Part shown: positions 1 to 7,914 of the stretch, one piece after another
Layout of the letters: the number at the start of each line of letters is the position of its first letter
Position numbering within the stretch: the first letter of the stretch is position 1
NCBI RefSeq assembly: GCF_049674955.1
Contig: NZ_CP187232.1
Span: 4,154,001 to 4,218,000 of the forward strand
Origin: Sphaerisporangium viridialbum
GTDB lineage: Bacteria; Actinomycetota; Actinomycetes; Streptosporangiales; Streptosporangiaceae
Reading direction: 5' to 3'
DNA: 64,000 nt
The notes under the pieces: model-generated
The model's database searches: none
What the model was told of the DNA's origin: nothing
Seen by the model: only the letters and a program-made list of their open reading frames with translations
Translations under genes and position numbers: made by a program

Positions 1-1118
1 GCAGGCAGGCCACGCTCGACCGTTACGACGAGCGCCGCTCGCAGGCCGACCGCGCCGTGCTGCAGGCGGCCGACCTGGCCAGCGACGACGCCACCGAGCA
101 GGTGACCGTACGGGCGCTGCTCGACGGGCTCGGCAGGTACGAGCAACTGGCCGCCCGCGCCCTGGTCCTCGACGAGCAGTCGGGCCACCAGGCCGGGCCG
201 CCCCCGCAGGCCGTGCTCGACGTGTACCGCCAGGCCACCGACCTGATGCGGCTCGACCTGCTGCCCAAGGCGTACAACCTGACCCTCGACAGCGGCACCA
301 TCGTCAGGCACGCCTACCTCGCCGAGCTGTCCGCGGTCCAGATGGGGCGGCTCTGGGTCGGCCTCGCCGGCGCGCTCGCGCTCGCGGTGCTCATCGTGCT
401 GCAGGTCTTCCTGAGCCGGGGGTTCCGGCGGACGTTCAACCTGCCGCTGCTGGTCGCCACGGTCGTCACCGGCGTCCTCACCGGCGCCGCAGTGCTGGTG
501 CTGCAGCACGAGGGCGGCGTGCTCACCGACGCCAAGGAGAACGGCTTCAACTCCGTGCTGTCGCTGTCGCGAGCCCGTGCGATCGGCAACACCATGCACG
601 GCGACGAGAGCAGATACCTGCTCGACCCGCAGCGGGCCGACACCTACGAGCAGGTGTACCTCGACAAGTCGCAGTCAGTGCTGTACGTCCCCGGCGGCAA
701 CCTCGACAAGTACTACGCCGCCGTCGACGCGGGGGTGGCGGCCTACCCCGGGAAGGCCGACTTCCTCGGCTTCTACGGTTCGGAGGCCGCTCACGTCACC
801 CTGCAGGGGCAGCGCGAGGCCATCGGCAAGGTGCTCAAGCTCTACCAGCAGTTCCAGCAGAACGACCGGCGGATACGGCGGGCCGCCGAGGGCGGGATGC
901 GGCGCGACGCCATCCAGGTCGCCATGGGGCCCGCCTTCGGGGCGTACGACGACGCCCTGGTGGAGCTCACCGCCCTGCACCGCAAGGCGTTCGACTCCGC
1001 GGTGCGCGACGGCGACGGCGCGCTCGGCGGGTGGAACCTGGTGCCGCCGGCGGCGGCGCTGGCCGCCATCCTGCTGATCCTCATCGGTGTCCGGCCCCGG
1101 CTCGCCGAGTACCGCTGA
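1..1118 (+). CDS. glnX: GlnX-like transmembrane sensor, 5' end outside the window
   Basis: The reading frame is open from the left edge (first full codon at 3), so the N-terminus is missing; about 371 residues are visible. Hydrophobic segments lie near 345-410, 440-505 and 1038-1092, with a soluble segment of about 175 residues between the second and third. This matches the C-terminal part of GlnX, the multi-pass protein encoded with the Asp/Glu-binding lipoprotein GlnH. In mycobacteria GlnX relays the GlnH signal to the kinase PknG. The stop is followed 13 nt later by glnH, so the two are very likely co-transcribed. PknG is not in the visible sequence and would have to lie upstream or elsewhere. 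Assignment rests on topology and the glnH neighbour, not on a catalytic motif. Confidence 0.72.
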   Translation, partial: RQATLDRYDERRSQADRAVLQAADLASDDATEQVTVRALLDGLGRYEQLAARALVLDEQSGHQAGPPPQAVLDVYRQATDLMRLDLLPKAYNLTLDSGTIVRHAYLAELSAVQMGRLWVGLAGALALAVLIVLQVFLSRGFRRTFNLPLLVATVVTGVLTGAAVLVLQHEGGVLTDAKENGFNSVLSLSRARAIGNTMHGDESRYLLDPQRADTYEQVYLDKSQSVLYVPGGNLDKYYAAVDAGVAAYPGKADFLGFYGSEAAHVTLQGQREAIGKVLKLYQQFQQNDRRIRRAAEGGMRRDAIQVAMGPAFGAYDDALVELTALHRKAFDSAVRDGDGALGGWNLVPPAAALAAILLILIGVRPRLAEYR

Positions 1119-1131
1119 AGGGAACGTCTTG

Positions 1132-1977
1132 ATGGTCACGCTCACTAGGAAGCGCCGCGCGGGGCGCGGGGAAGGTCGTCTCCGGCGCGCCGCCGCCGTG
1201 GCGCTGGTCGCGGCGGCCGCGATCCCGCTCGCCACGTCCTGCGGCGCCGGCACCTCGATCCTGGACAAGGACTCGCTGGTCATCGGCGTGAAGCCGGACC
1301 AGCCCGGGCTCGGGGTCAAGGCGCCGGACGGGAAGTTCAGCGGCTTCGACATCGACGTCGCCTCCTACGTCGCCGGCAAGCTCGGCAAGCCCGTGCGGTT
1401 CGTCGCGGCGCCCTCGTCCGAGCGCGAGAAGATGCTCATGAACGGCTCGGCCGACCTCGTCGTCGCGACCTACTCGATCACCCCGGAGCGCAAGACGAAG
1501 GTCTCCTTCGGCGGGCCGTACTACGTGGCCCACCAGGACACGCTGGTCAGGGGCGGGGAGGGTGGGGTCACCAACGTGCGCGACCTGCGCGACCGCAAAC
1601 TGTGCCAGGTCACCGGGTCCAACTCCTGGCGCCGGGTGAAGGAGGAGCGGAAGATCCCCGTCACGCTGGTACCGTCCGCGTCCTACAGCGAGTGTGTCCG
1701 CGACCTGAAGGCGGGCACGGTGGACGCGGTCTCGACCGACGACCTGATCCTCGCGGGATTCGCCACCTCCGGCACCAAGATCGTCAACGCGCCGTTCAGC
1801 GACGAGAAATACGGCGTGGGCATTCGCACCGGGGACGTCGACGGCTGCGAGGCGGTCAACAAGGCGATCACCGAGATGTACCAGGACGGCACCGCCAAGA
1901 AGCTCCTGCAGAAGTGGTTCGCCAAGTCCGGCCTGGCCCTCAGCTTCACCGTCCCCCAGTTCGAGGGCTGCGGCTGA
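1132..1977 (+). CDS. glnH: GlnH-type amino-acid-binding lipoprotein (SBP family 3)
   Basis: 281 residues. The ATG at 1132 follows a GAAGGG ribosome site and gives a proper lipoprotein signal: a basic N-region, an Ala/Val-rich core and the lipobox LATSC with Cys37 as lipidation site. A family-3 solute-binding fold follows, with motifs such as GFDIDVASYVAGKLGK and ATYSITPERK typical of Glu/Gln/Asp binders. It should sit on the outer face of the membrane. No permease or ATPase adjoins it, which fits a sensory role with GlnX rather than transport. An in-frame GTG at 1087 would add 15 residues without a good ribosome site and overlap glnX, so I reject it. Confidence 0.85.
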   Translation: MVTLTRKRRAGRGEGRLRRAAAVALVAAAAIPLATSCGAGTSILDKDSLVIGVKPDQPGLGVKAPDGKFSGFDIDVASYVAGKLGKPVRFVAAPSSEREKMLMNGSADLVVATYSITPERKTKVSFGGPYYVAHQDTLVRGGEGGVTNVRDLRDRKLCQVTGSNSWRRVKEERKIPVTLVPSASYSECVRDLKAGTVDAVSTDDLILAGFATSGTKIVNAPFSDEKYGVGIRTGDVDGCEAVNKAITEMYQDGTAKKLLQKWFAKSGLALSFTVPQFEGCG

Positions 1978-2273
1978 TGCGACGGGCCGGGCGACCGGCC
2001 CCGCTCCTTCCCGGAACGCCGCGCCCGCGCTCCGCTCTCCTCATCTCCGGTCTTCGGTTCCCGCGTTCGGCCGTACGCGCGGCGTCACGGTGCGGAGTCG
2101 CAAAGCCGTACGTACGTGACATGCGTGGCGATGTTGTGAAATTTCGTGAACACGAGGCGAACGCCGGGGGTGGGGGTGGCGTGGGACATCTTGCGTGGAC
2201 GGCTATATTACGGGTGAACAAGCCGCGCTCTTGTTCATGAACTCCGGGTTTTCTCATGGATCGAGGCCGGCCG

Positions 2274-3509
2274 ATGGGCGACATGATCATCGTCAACTGC
2301 ACGGTGGTCGACGGCAGGGCGGCCGACGGCCTCGGCCCCGTCCGCGACGCGGCGGTGCTGGTCCAGGGTGAGCGCATCGCCGCCGCCGGGCCCCGCGAGG
2401 AGATCCTCGACCGGGCGGGGGACCTCAGGCGGATCGACCTCGGCGGCGCCTACCTCACCCCCGGTCTGATCAACATGCACACCCACCTGTCGCTGTCGCT
2501 GCCCGGCCAGGGCGGGGAGAGCGTCAGGGCCATGGGACCGCACGACCTCGCGCTGTACATGGCGGACGGCGCCCGCCGCACGCTCCACTGCGGGGTCACG
2601 ACGGTGAGATGCGTGGCCGAGAAGGACCACGCTGACTTCGCGCTTCGGCGGGCGATCGAGTCGGGCAGGGCGGCCGGGCCGCGGATCTTCACGGCAGGCC
2701 GGGCCCTGGTCTGCACCGGCGGACACGGGCACGACGCCACCGACACCCTGGAGTGCGACGGGCCCGACGAGTTCAGGCGAGGGGTGCGCGCCCAGATCAA
2801 GGCCGGCGCCGACCTCGTCAAGGTCATGATCTCCGGCGGCATCGCGGGCGAGCACGAGCGCATCGACACCCCGCAGCTGTTCGCCGACGAGATGGCGGCC
2901 GTGCTCGCCACCGCCCACGCGTGGGGGCGGAAGGTCACCGCGCACGCGGGCCCCGCCGGGGTGATCGCCCAGGCCGTGGAGCTGGGCCTCGACTGCGTGG
3001 AGCACGGCTACGAGCTCACGCCCGAGGTCGCGGCGGCGATGGCCGAGCGCGGCACCGCCCTGGTGCCCACGCTTCTGGTGACGCGGTGCAAGGAGTTCTT
3101 CGACGAGCTCGGGGTACCCGAGTGGATGCAGTGCCGCTCGCTCGGCGCGGGCCCCCGGCACCTGGAAAGTTACGCCATGGCCCTCGCCGCGGGCGTCGAG
3201 GTGCTCCTCGGCAGCGACATGCCGCCATTCTGGCGGTTCGAGGGGACCAACGCGACGGTGCGCGAGCTGGAGTACATGTCGGAGGCCGGGCTCGGACCGG
3301 CCCGGGCCCTCCACGCGGGGACGCTCGGCCCGGCGCGCTGGCTCGGCGCCGAGGCCGACCTCGGCACCGTCCAGGCCGGCCGGTACGCCGATCTGATCGC
3401 GATGGACGCCGACCCGCTGGCCGCCACCTCGGCCTTCCGCGGGGTCCGCTGGGTGATGAAGGGCGGTGAGGTCGTCCGCGACGACCTCACCGGCCGGCCG
3501 GACTCGTGA
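2274..3509 (+). CDS. metal-dependent amidohydrolase (imidazolonepropionase-like)
   Basis: 411 residues from the ATG at 2274, preceded by GAGG at 2263-2266. An upstream ATG at 2256 lacks a ribosome site. The amidohydrolase signature is complete: metal-binding His69-x-His71, a Lys in KVMISGG, TAHAG, EHGYEL and the late Asp in GSDMPPF. A composite urease-like N/C-terminal beta sandwich is implied by IIVNCTVVDG at the start and GRYADLIAMDADPL near the end. Related enzymes cleave cyclic amides or imino compounds, or dipeptides; substrate cannot be read from sequence. The stop overlaps the next frame, and tryptophan-degrading-type genes follow, so a nitrogen-heterocycle substrate is possible but unproven. 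Confidence 0.8.
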   Translation: MGDMIIVNCTVVDGRAADGLGPVRDAAVLVQGERIAAAGPREEILDRAGDLRRIDLGGAYLTPGLINMHTHLSLSLPGQGGESVRAMGPHDLALYMADGARRTLHCGVTTVRCVAEKDHADFALRRAIESGRAAGPRIFTAGRALVCTGGHGHDATDTLECDGPDEFRRGVRAQIKAGADLVKVMISGGIAGEHERIDTPQLFADEMAAVLATAHAWGRKVTAHAGPAGVIAQAVELGLDCVEHGYELTPEVAAAMAERGTALVPTLLVTRCKEFFDELGVPEWMQCRSLGAGPRHLESYAMALAAGVEVLLGSDMPPFWRFEGTNATVRELEYMSEAGLGPARALHAGTLGPARWLGAEADLGTVQAGRYADLIAMDADPLAATSAFRGVRWVMKGGEVVRDDLTGRPDS

Positions 3510-3565
3510 CGCGCGAGACCCCCGGCCGGGACCACGTACGGAAAGATCCGGAGGAGGGGTTCACC

Positions 3566-4027
3566 GTGGCAGGACCGAAGGCCGGGGACGACAGGGCGGC
3601 CGCGGAACCCGGGACGGGCGAGCAGGCCGTCCCCGGAGACACGCGGGAGACGGGCGGAGCCGGAACGTGCGGCGAGCAGGCCGTCCCCGGAGAGGTCCCG
3701 GAGGCGGGCGGAGCCGGGGACATGGAGTTGTACGACCTGAGGGTCGTGGTCGACCGCATCGAGGGCAGGTCGGTCTGCGGCATGCGGGTGGGCGACCGCT
3801 TCGAGCTGGAGCGGAGCGCGCACCTGCGCCTGCCGGACGGCAAGCACTTCTGCGTGTACGCGCTGGCCGCGGTGCTGCCGTTCCTCGCGGCCAAGCAGCG
3901 CGACCTCGCCGCGGGCGACTGGCTCGCCCAGGACTCGCTGTTCGCCTGTCCCGACCCGGAGGAGCGGCTGGTGATGCGGGTGGAGCGCACCCGCCGCCGC
4001 CGCATGAACTCCGCCGACCTGACCTAG
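3566..4027 (+). CDS. TIGR04076 family small protein with repeat-containing N-terminal tail
   Basis: 153 residues from GTG 3566, chosen because GGAGGAGGGG lies at 3550-3559. An in-frame GTG at 3506 overlaps the previous stop and would add 20 residues. The conserved part begins around residue 53 (MELYDLRVVVDRIEGRS) and runs about 90 residues, ending with CPDPEERLVMRVERT; this resembles the uncharacterised TIGR04076 family, which is normally about 100 residues. The extra N-terminal 50 residues are low-complexity and contain a 54-bp duplication. Function unknown. It lies between the amidohydrolase and a monooxygenase in one direction, probably one transcript. Confidence 0.7.
   Translation: MAGPKAGDDRAAAEPGTGEQAVPGDTRETGGAGTCGEQAVPGEVPEAGGAGDMELYDLRVVVDRIEGRSVCGMRVGDRFELERSAHLRLPDGKHFCVYALAAVLPFLAAKQRDLAAGDWLAQDSLFACPDPEERLVMRVERTRRRRMNSADLT
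3618..3725 (+). repeat. 54-bp imperfect tandem duplication inside the TIGR04076 gene
   Basis: Units start at 3618 and 3672; each encodes 18 residues beginning GEQAVPG. The first 22 bases are identical between units. The duplication stays in frame and only lengthens the non-conserved tail. Confidence 0.8.
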
Positions 4028-4030
4028 ACC

Positions 4031-4060
4031 TGGCTGGATCTGGCTGGATTTGGCTGGACC
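4031..4060 (+). repeat. three 10-bp tandem repeats (TGGCTGGAYY)
   Basis: Three contiguous units at 4031, 4041 and 4051 read TGGCTGGATC, TGGCTGGATT and TGGCTGGACC. They lie between the TIGR04076 stop and the next ribosome site. No function is evident. Confidence 0.85.
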
Positions 4061-4107
4061 TGGGGAGCCGCCGATGTGCTCCCCGTGGAAGATTCCGGAG
4101 GAACCCG

Positions 4108-5208
4108 ATGAACGTTGCCGAGATCGGGCTCGGCCTGCAGAGCGACAAGCGGCCCGGCGACTACGCCCGGCTCGCGCGCCGGGCCGAACGTCACGGGTTC
4201 GACGTGCTGACCGTGTTCGGCGACCTGATGTACCAGCCGCCGATCTTCCCCCTGCTGGAGATGGCCGCCGCGACCGAGCGCGTACGGCTCGGCCCGGCCT
4301 GCCTCAACCCCTACTCGCTCGCGCCCTACGAGATCGCCGGTCAGCTCGCGGCCCTGGACCTCGCATCGGACGGCCGCGCCTACCTCGGCCTCGCCCGGGG
4401 GACGTGGCTCGGCGCCGTGGGCATCGCCCAGCCCCGGCCGCTCACGGCGCTCGCGGAGGCCGCCGAGGTCGTCTACCGGCTGCTCGGCGGCGACGCGGAG
4501 GGGTACGAGGGGGAGGTGTTCCGTCTGGAGCCCGGCACGCGGCTGCGCTACGACGTCCGGCGCCCGCGCCCGCCGCTGCTGCTCGGCGCGTGGGGGCCGA
4601 AGGGCGCGGCGCTGGCCGGGCGCGTCGCCGACGAGATCAAGGTGGGCGGCAGCGCGAACCCCGCCATGGTGCCGGTGATCCGCGAGCGGGTCCGCGCCGG
4701 TGCCGAGGAGGCCGGGCGCGACCCCGGCGACGTCGGCATCGTGCTCGGGGCGGTAACCGTCGTCGCCACCGACGGCCCGGCCGCGCGGGCCAGGGCGCGC
4801 ACCGAGGTGGCCATGTACCTCGCGGTCGTGGCCGAGCTGGATCCGACCGTGGACATCCCGGCCGACCTGCTCGCGCGGGTGAGGGAGCTGGTCGACGCGG
4901 GTCAGGACCGGGCCGCCGGAGGGCTGATCCCCGACGACCTGCTCGACCTGTTCGCCTTCTCCGGCACCCCCGAGCAGGTGGCCGCGCAGGCGCAGACGCT
5001 GATCGACGCCGGGGTGCGGCGGGTGGAGTTCGGCACTCCGCACGGCCTGGACGACGACCGGGGGGTCGAGCTGCTCGGTGCCGCCGTGCTGCCCATGCTG
5101 GACCGCTCAGGCGGCACGACCGCACCCGCACCCGACCGCCCGCACGACGCCCGGCCGCACGGCGGAGCCAGGGCGGCGGGCCGGTCGAGGCGTGGACTGG
5201 AGGTCTGA
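4108..5208 (+). CDS. luciferase-like (F420/FMN) monooxygenase, Mer-like subgroup
   Basis: 366 residues from ATG 4108, preceded by GGAGG at 4097-4101. The TIM-barrel luciferase-like pattern is clear: an early RLARRAERHGFDVLTVFGD, then TERVRLGPACLNPYSLAPYE, the SDGRAYLGLARG segment, and LGAWGPKGAALAGRVADEIK in the second half. This looks most like the F420-dependent methylenetetrahydromethanopterin-reductase-like subgroup, so F420 is a plausible cofactor, though FMN cannot be excluded. The last 30 residues are Arg/Pro-rich. The stop lies 2 nt before the next start, so it is translationally linked to the hydrolase that follows. Confidence 0.82.
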   Translation: MNVAEIGLGLQSDKRPGDYARLARRAERHGFDVLTVFGDLMYQPPIFPLLEMAAATERVRLGPACLNPYSLAPYEIAGQLAALDLASDGRAYLGLARGTWLGAVGIAQPRPLTALAEAAEVVYRLLGGDAEGYEGEVFRLEPGTRLRYDVRRPRPPLLLGAWGPKGAALAGRVADEIKVGGSANPAMVPVIRERVRAGAEEAGRDPGDVGIVLGAVTVVATDGPAARARARTEVAMYLAVVAELDPTVDIPADLLARVRELVDAGQDRAAGGLIPDDLLDLFAFSGTPEQVAAQAQTLIDAGVRRVEFGTPHGLDDDRGVELLGAAVLPMLDRSGGTTAPAPDRPHDARPHGGARAAGRSRRGLEV

Positions 5209-5210
5209 TC

Positions 5211-6320
5211 ATGCGGGTGCTGGTCGTGGCCGGTCCCGGCCTGGTGGCGGACCCCGGCCTGCTCAAGGATCTGGCGGCCGAGGAGGCCGCCGCGCTCGGG
5301 GTCCAGGGCCGCTTCACGGTCGCGGCCGACGTGCCCGCGCTGCGGGCCGAGCTCGACGGCACGCGGGACGACTGCGCCGTCGTCGCCCTGCCCGGCCCCG
5401 ACCCGGCCGCCAGGCGGCTCATCGCCACCCCGGCGGACTTCTCACCCCGCACGGTCTGGCTCGACCTGGCCCGCGTGGGCCCGCTTCCGGCGGCGGGAGG
5501 CGCCGCGCACCTGCAGGGACGCGGTGCCTTCGGGCTGACGTGGGCCGTCCGCCACGCGGTGCACCGGCTGCGGCGGCCCGCGCGCCGCATCCCGTACGGC
5601 GGTCACGCCGACCAGTGGGGTGAGCTGCGGCTGCCGTCCCCGGCGGACGGCACGCCGCCGCCGGTCGCGGTGCTCGTCCACGGCGGCTACTGGAGGTCGA
5701 TCTGGGAGGCCGACCTGATGGACGCGCTCGCGATCGACCTCGCCGACCGGGGCCACGCCTCCTGGAACCTCGAGTACCGCCGCCCAGACCTGCACGGCTG
5801 GGACGCCACCACCGCCGACGTGGCGGCCGGCATCGCGGCCCTCGCGACGCTGGACGTCCCCCTGGACCTCGGCGGCATCGCGGTCGTCGGCCACTCCGCG
5901 GGCGGCCAGCTCGCGCTGCGCGCCGCCGCCGACACGCGGCAGGCCGGGGAAGGCCCGGCGCGGGTGTCGCTCGCCGTGTCGCTCGCCGGGGTGCTCGACC
6001 TCGTGGAGGGGGACCGGCGCCAGGTCGGCGCGGGGGCCGTCGCCCGCGCGCTGGGAGGCGCCGCGGCGGAGATCCCGAAGGTGTACGCCGCGTCCAGCCC
6101 GATGGAGCGGCTCCCGCTCGGCATGCCGCAGCTCGTCGTCCAGGGCGCCTCGGACGACCCCGACCTGCTCGACTCCAGCCGCAGGTACGCGCGGGCGGCG
6201 GGGCAGGAGGCGTCCTACCTGGAACTCCCCGGCGACCACTTCGACGTGATCGACCCCGCCACGCCGATCTGGCAGGCCACCGCGCGCGAGATGGCCGCGA
6301 TCCTCGGCGCCCGGCGCTGA
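5211..6320 (+). CDS. kynurenine-formamidase-type alpha/beta hydrolase with N-terminal DHQase-II-like domain
   Basis: 369 residues; GGAGGT at 5199-5204 supports ATG 5211. Residues about 145-369 form an alpha/beta hydrolase with oxyanion motif H157-GGYW161, nucleophile Ser229 in GHSAGG, Asp315 in GASDD and His343 in GDHFD. HGGxW is the arylformamidase hallmark (Bna7/kynurenine formamidase). Residues 1-130 follow the order of type II dehydroquinase strands (VLVVAGPGL, GVQGRFTVAADVPALRAEL, CAVVALPGPDP, TVWLDLARVGP, LQGRGAFGLTWAVRHAVHRL), but the catalytic Asn, Tyr and His positions look changed, so that half may be non-catalytic. A TDO-like gene 0.6 kb away supports a role on N-formylkynurenine or a relative. 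Confidence 0.72.
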   Translation: MRVLVVAGPGLVADPGLLKDLAAEEAAALGVQGRFTVAADVPALRAELDGTRDDCAVVALPGPDPAARRLIATPADFSPRTVWLDLARVGPLPAAGGAAHLQGRGAFGLTWAVRHAVHRLRRPARRIPYGGHADQWGELRLPSPADGTPPPVAVLVHGGYWRSIWEADLMDALAIDLADRGHASWNLEYRRPDLHGWDATTADVAAGIAALATLDVPLDLGGIAVVGHSAGGQLALRAAADTRQAGEGPARVSLAVSLAGVLDLVEGDRRQVGAGAVARALGGAAAEIPKVYAASSPMERLPLGMPQLVVQGASDDPDLLDSSRRYARAAGQEASYLELPGDHFDVIDPATPIWQATAREMAAILGARR

Positions 6321-6323
6321 GGG

Positions 6324-6770
6324 TCAGTCCTCGATGTGGGTGAGGGGCCGCCAGGGGATGGGGCTGGAGAGCATCATCATGCTGGAGGGCTGGCCGTAGG
6401 GGGCCAGGCGGTCGATCAGCTCCTCGAAGGCGCCCATCGAGGAGGCGGCCACCCGCAGCAGGCAGCACGTGTCGCCGGTGACCCGGTGCACCTCCACGAT
6501 CTCGGGCCAGGCCAGCGCCTGCTCGTCCCTGAGCACGCAGCGCACGCCGTAGCACGACATGCGGATCAGCGCGCTCACCTTGCGCCCCGCCCGGGCGGGG
6601 TCCACCCGCGCGTGATAGCCGGAGATCACCCCGGTCTCCTCCAGCCGCCTCACGCGCTCGGCCACGGCCGGCGCCGACAGGTGCACCCGCCGGGAGAGCT
6701 CACTGTAGGACAGCCTCGCGTCCGCCTGCAGTTCGGCCAGAAGGGCCCAGTCCATCGCGTCCACGGTCAC
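6324..6770 (-). CDS. Lrp/AsnC family transcriptional regulator
   Basis: 148 residues: an N-terminal winged HTH (DWALLAELQADARLSYSELS then LSAPAVAERVRRLEETGVI) and a C-terminal RAM/AsnC ligand domain (VHRVTGDTCCLLRV). Proteins of this class bind amino acids and often control the divergent gene. It is convergent with the hydrolase (3 nt between stops) and divergent from the TDO-like gene, with half-sites between them, so tryptophan or a catabolite is a reasonable effector. Start GTG 6770 is approximate; an in-frame ATG lies five codons later. Confidence 0.88.
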   Translation of the reverse strand: MTVDAMDWALLAELQADARLSYSELSRRVHLSAPAVAERVRRLEETGVISGYHARVDPARAGRKVSALIRMSCYGVRCVLRDEQALAWPEIVEVHRVTGDTCCLLRVAASSMGAFEELIDRLAPYGQPSSMMMLSSPIPWRPLTHIED

Positions 6771-6816
6771 GCTCCGTCATCCGCAAACCGAAACCGTCAT
6801 GCACCTTCCGTTCCGA

Positions 6817-6875
6817 AAGTGAAACGGTCGAATCGCCACTGACTCATCATTTCACTAAAATTCTATCTAAGTGAA
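6817..6875 (+). promoter_or_regulatory. candidate Lrp operator/promoter between the regulator and the TDO-like gene
   Basis: A perfect inverted repeat TTCACT (6851-6856) and AGTGAA (6870-6875), spaced by 13 bp, sits in an AT-rich patch. Additional TGAA half-sites occur at 6820-6823 and 6883-6886. A TAAAAT hexamer at 6856-6861 could be a -10. Repeated spaced half-sites suit the multimeric binding of Lrp proteins. Confidence 0.55.
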
Positions 6876-6900
6876 CATGGAGGTGAACTAAGGAGTTGCG

Positions 6901-7785
6901 ATGACGAGCAGGCGGCGGGCCGGCGGTGCCCGGGTGCGGGCGGTGGGCGCGCTGCAGCGTGCCACCCGGGTGGTGACCAACCACGGGTCACCCACTCTGG
7001 ACTTCGCGTCCGGCACCCCCTACGACGACTACGTGGCCGCGGAGGTCCTGCACGGGCTCCAGCGGCCGATCACCGACGTGCCCGAGGAGCGGGCGTTCCT
7101 GGTGACGACTCAGGTCATGGAGCTCTACTTCGGGCTGATCCGCTCGGAGTGGCGCCTGGCGCAGCGCATGCTGGACGCCGACGAGGTGGTCGCGGCGACG
7201 GCGGTGCTCGCCAGGAGCGTGCGGTACTTCGAGGCGCTGAACGCGGCCTGGGGCGCGCTGAGCTGGCTGACGCCCGCGCAGTTCAACTCCTTCCGCGACG
7301 CGCTCGGCGAGGCCTCGGGCTTCCAGTCGGCCATGTACCGGCACCTGGAGTTCCTGCTGGGGAACAAGTCCGAGCCGCTCACCCGGCCGCATCGGCGCAG
7401 CCCGGAGGTCTACCGGGAGCTCATCGAGGCTCTGGAGCGCCCCAGCCTGTACGACAGCGTGCTGGCGCTGCTCGCCCGGCGGGGGTTCGAGATCCCGGCG
7501 GTGGAGGACCGCAGGGCCGAGTACGCCGCGAGCCCGCTCGTGGAGGCGGCCTGGGTCGAGATCTACGCCGGGCGCGGCCCGGGCGACGAGCTGTGGACGC
7601 TGGGCGAGACGCTGACCGACCTGTCCGAGCGCTTCTCCGACTGGCGCTACCGGCACCTGATGGCGGTGCGCCGGTCGATGGGGGCCAAGCCCGGCTCCGG
7701 CGGGTCCAGCGGCCTGAGCTGGCTGGAGCGCAGCCTCAGCCGCGACGTCTTCCCCGAGCTGTGGTCGGCCCGCACGGTGATGTGA
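6901..7785 (+). CDS. tryptophan 2,3-dioxygenase family protein lacking the distal histidine
   Basis: 294 residues from ATG 6901, with AAGGAG at 6890-6895. TDO-family marks are present: FQSAMYRHLEFLLGNK holds the substrate-carboxylate Arg, RYRHLMAVRRSMG holds the proximal heme His, and GAKPGSGGSSGLSWL matches the C-terminal loop. The usual segment carrying the distal HQ motif instead reads FLVTTQVMELYFGLI, so the active-site His is a Thr. Some family members act on modified tryptophans or are not dioxygenases, so substrate and chemistry are open. Next to a formamidase-type hydrolase and an Lrp regulator the parsimonious role is opening an indole ring. It is cytoplasmic and binds heme. Confidence 0.78.
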   Translation: MTSRRRAGGARVRAVGALQRATRVVTNHGSPTLDFASGTPYDDYVAAEVLHGLQRPITDVPEERAFLVTTQVMELYFGLIRSEWRLAQRMLDADEVVAATAVLARSVRYFEALNAAWGALSWLTPAQFNSFRDALGEASGFQSAMYRHLEFLLGNKSEPLTRPHRRSPEVYRELIEALERPSLYDSVLALLARRGFEIPAVEDRRAEYAASPLVEAAWVEIYAGRGPGDELWTLGETLTDLSERFSDWRYRHLMAVRRSMGAKPGSGGSSGLSWLERSLSRDVFPELWSARTVM

Positions 7786-7877
7786 GCCCGTCCCGCGCGG
7801 CGCGCGCTCTCGCGCCCGGTACGCGCCGGAGAAGTGCGGGTTCACACCTGAAACGCCTGCACGGCGGTGTTCATGAT

Positions 7878-7899
7878 GTTCTGTCCCACGTTACAGAAC
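7878..7899 (+). terminator. inverted repeat between convergent TDO-like and XRE genes
   Basis: GTTCTGT at 7878-7884 pairs perfectly with ACAGAAC at 7893-7899 around an 8-nt loop. The position between converging genes suggests a bidirectional terminator. There is no T run, so a protein-binding site is an alternative. Confidence 0.4.
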
Positions 7900-7914
7900 G
7901 TCGTCCCGGATGGA

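Noticed and set aside
7878..7899. Inverted repeat as an operator of the XRE regulator
   Set aside because: It shares only GTTCTG with the 23-bp repeats and lies between converging stops, so a terminator is the better reading.
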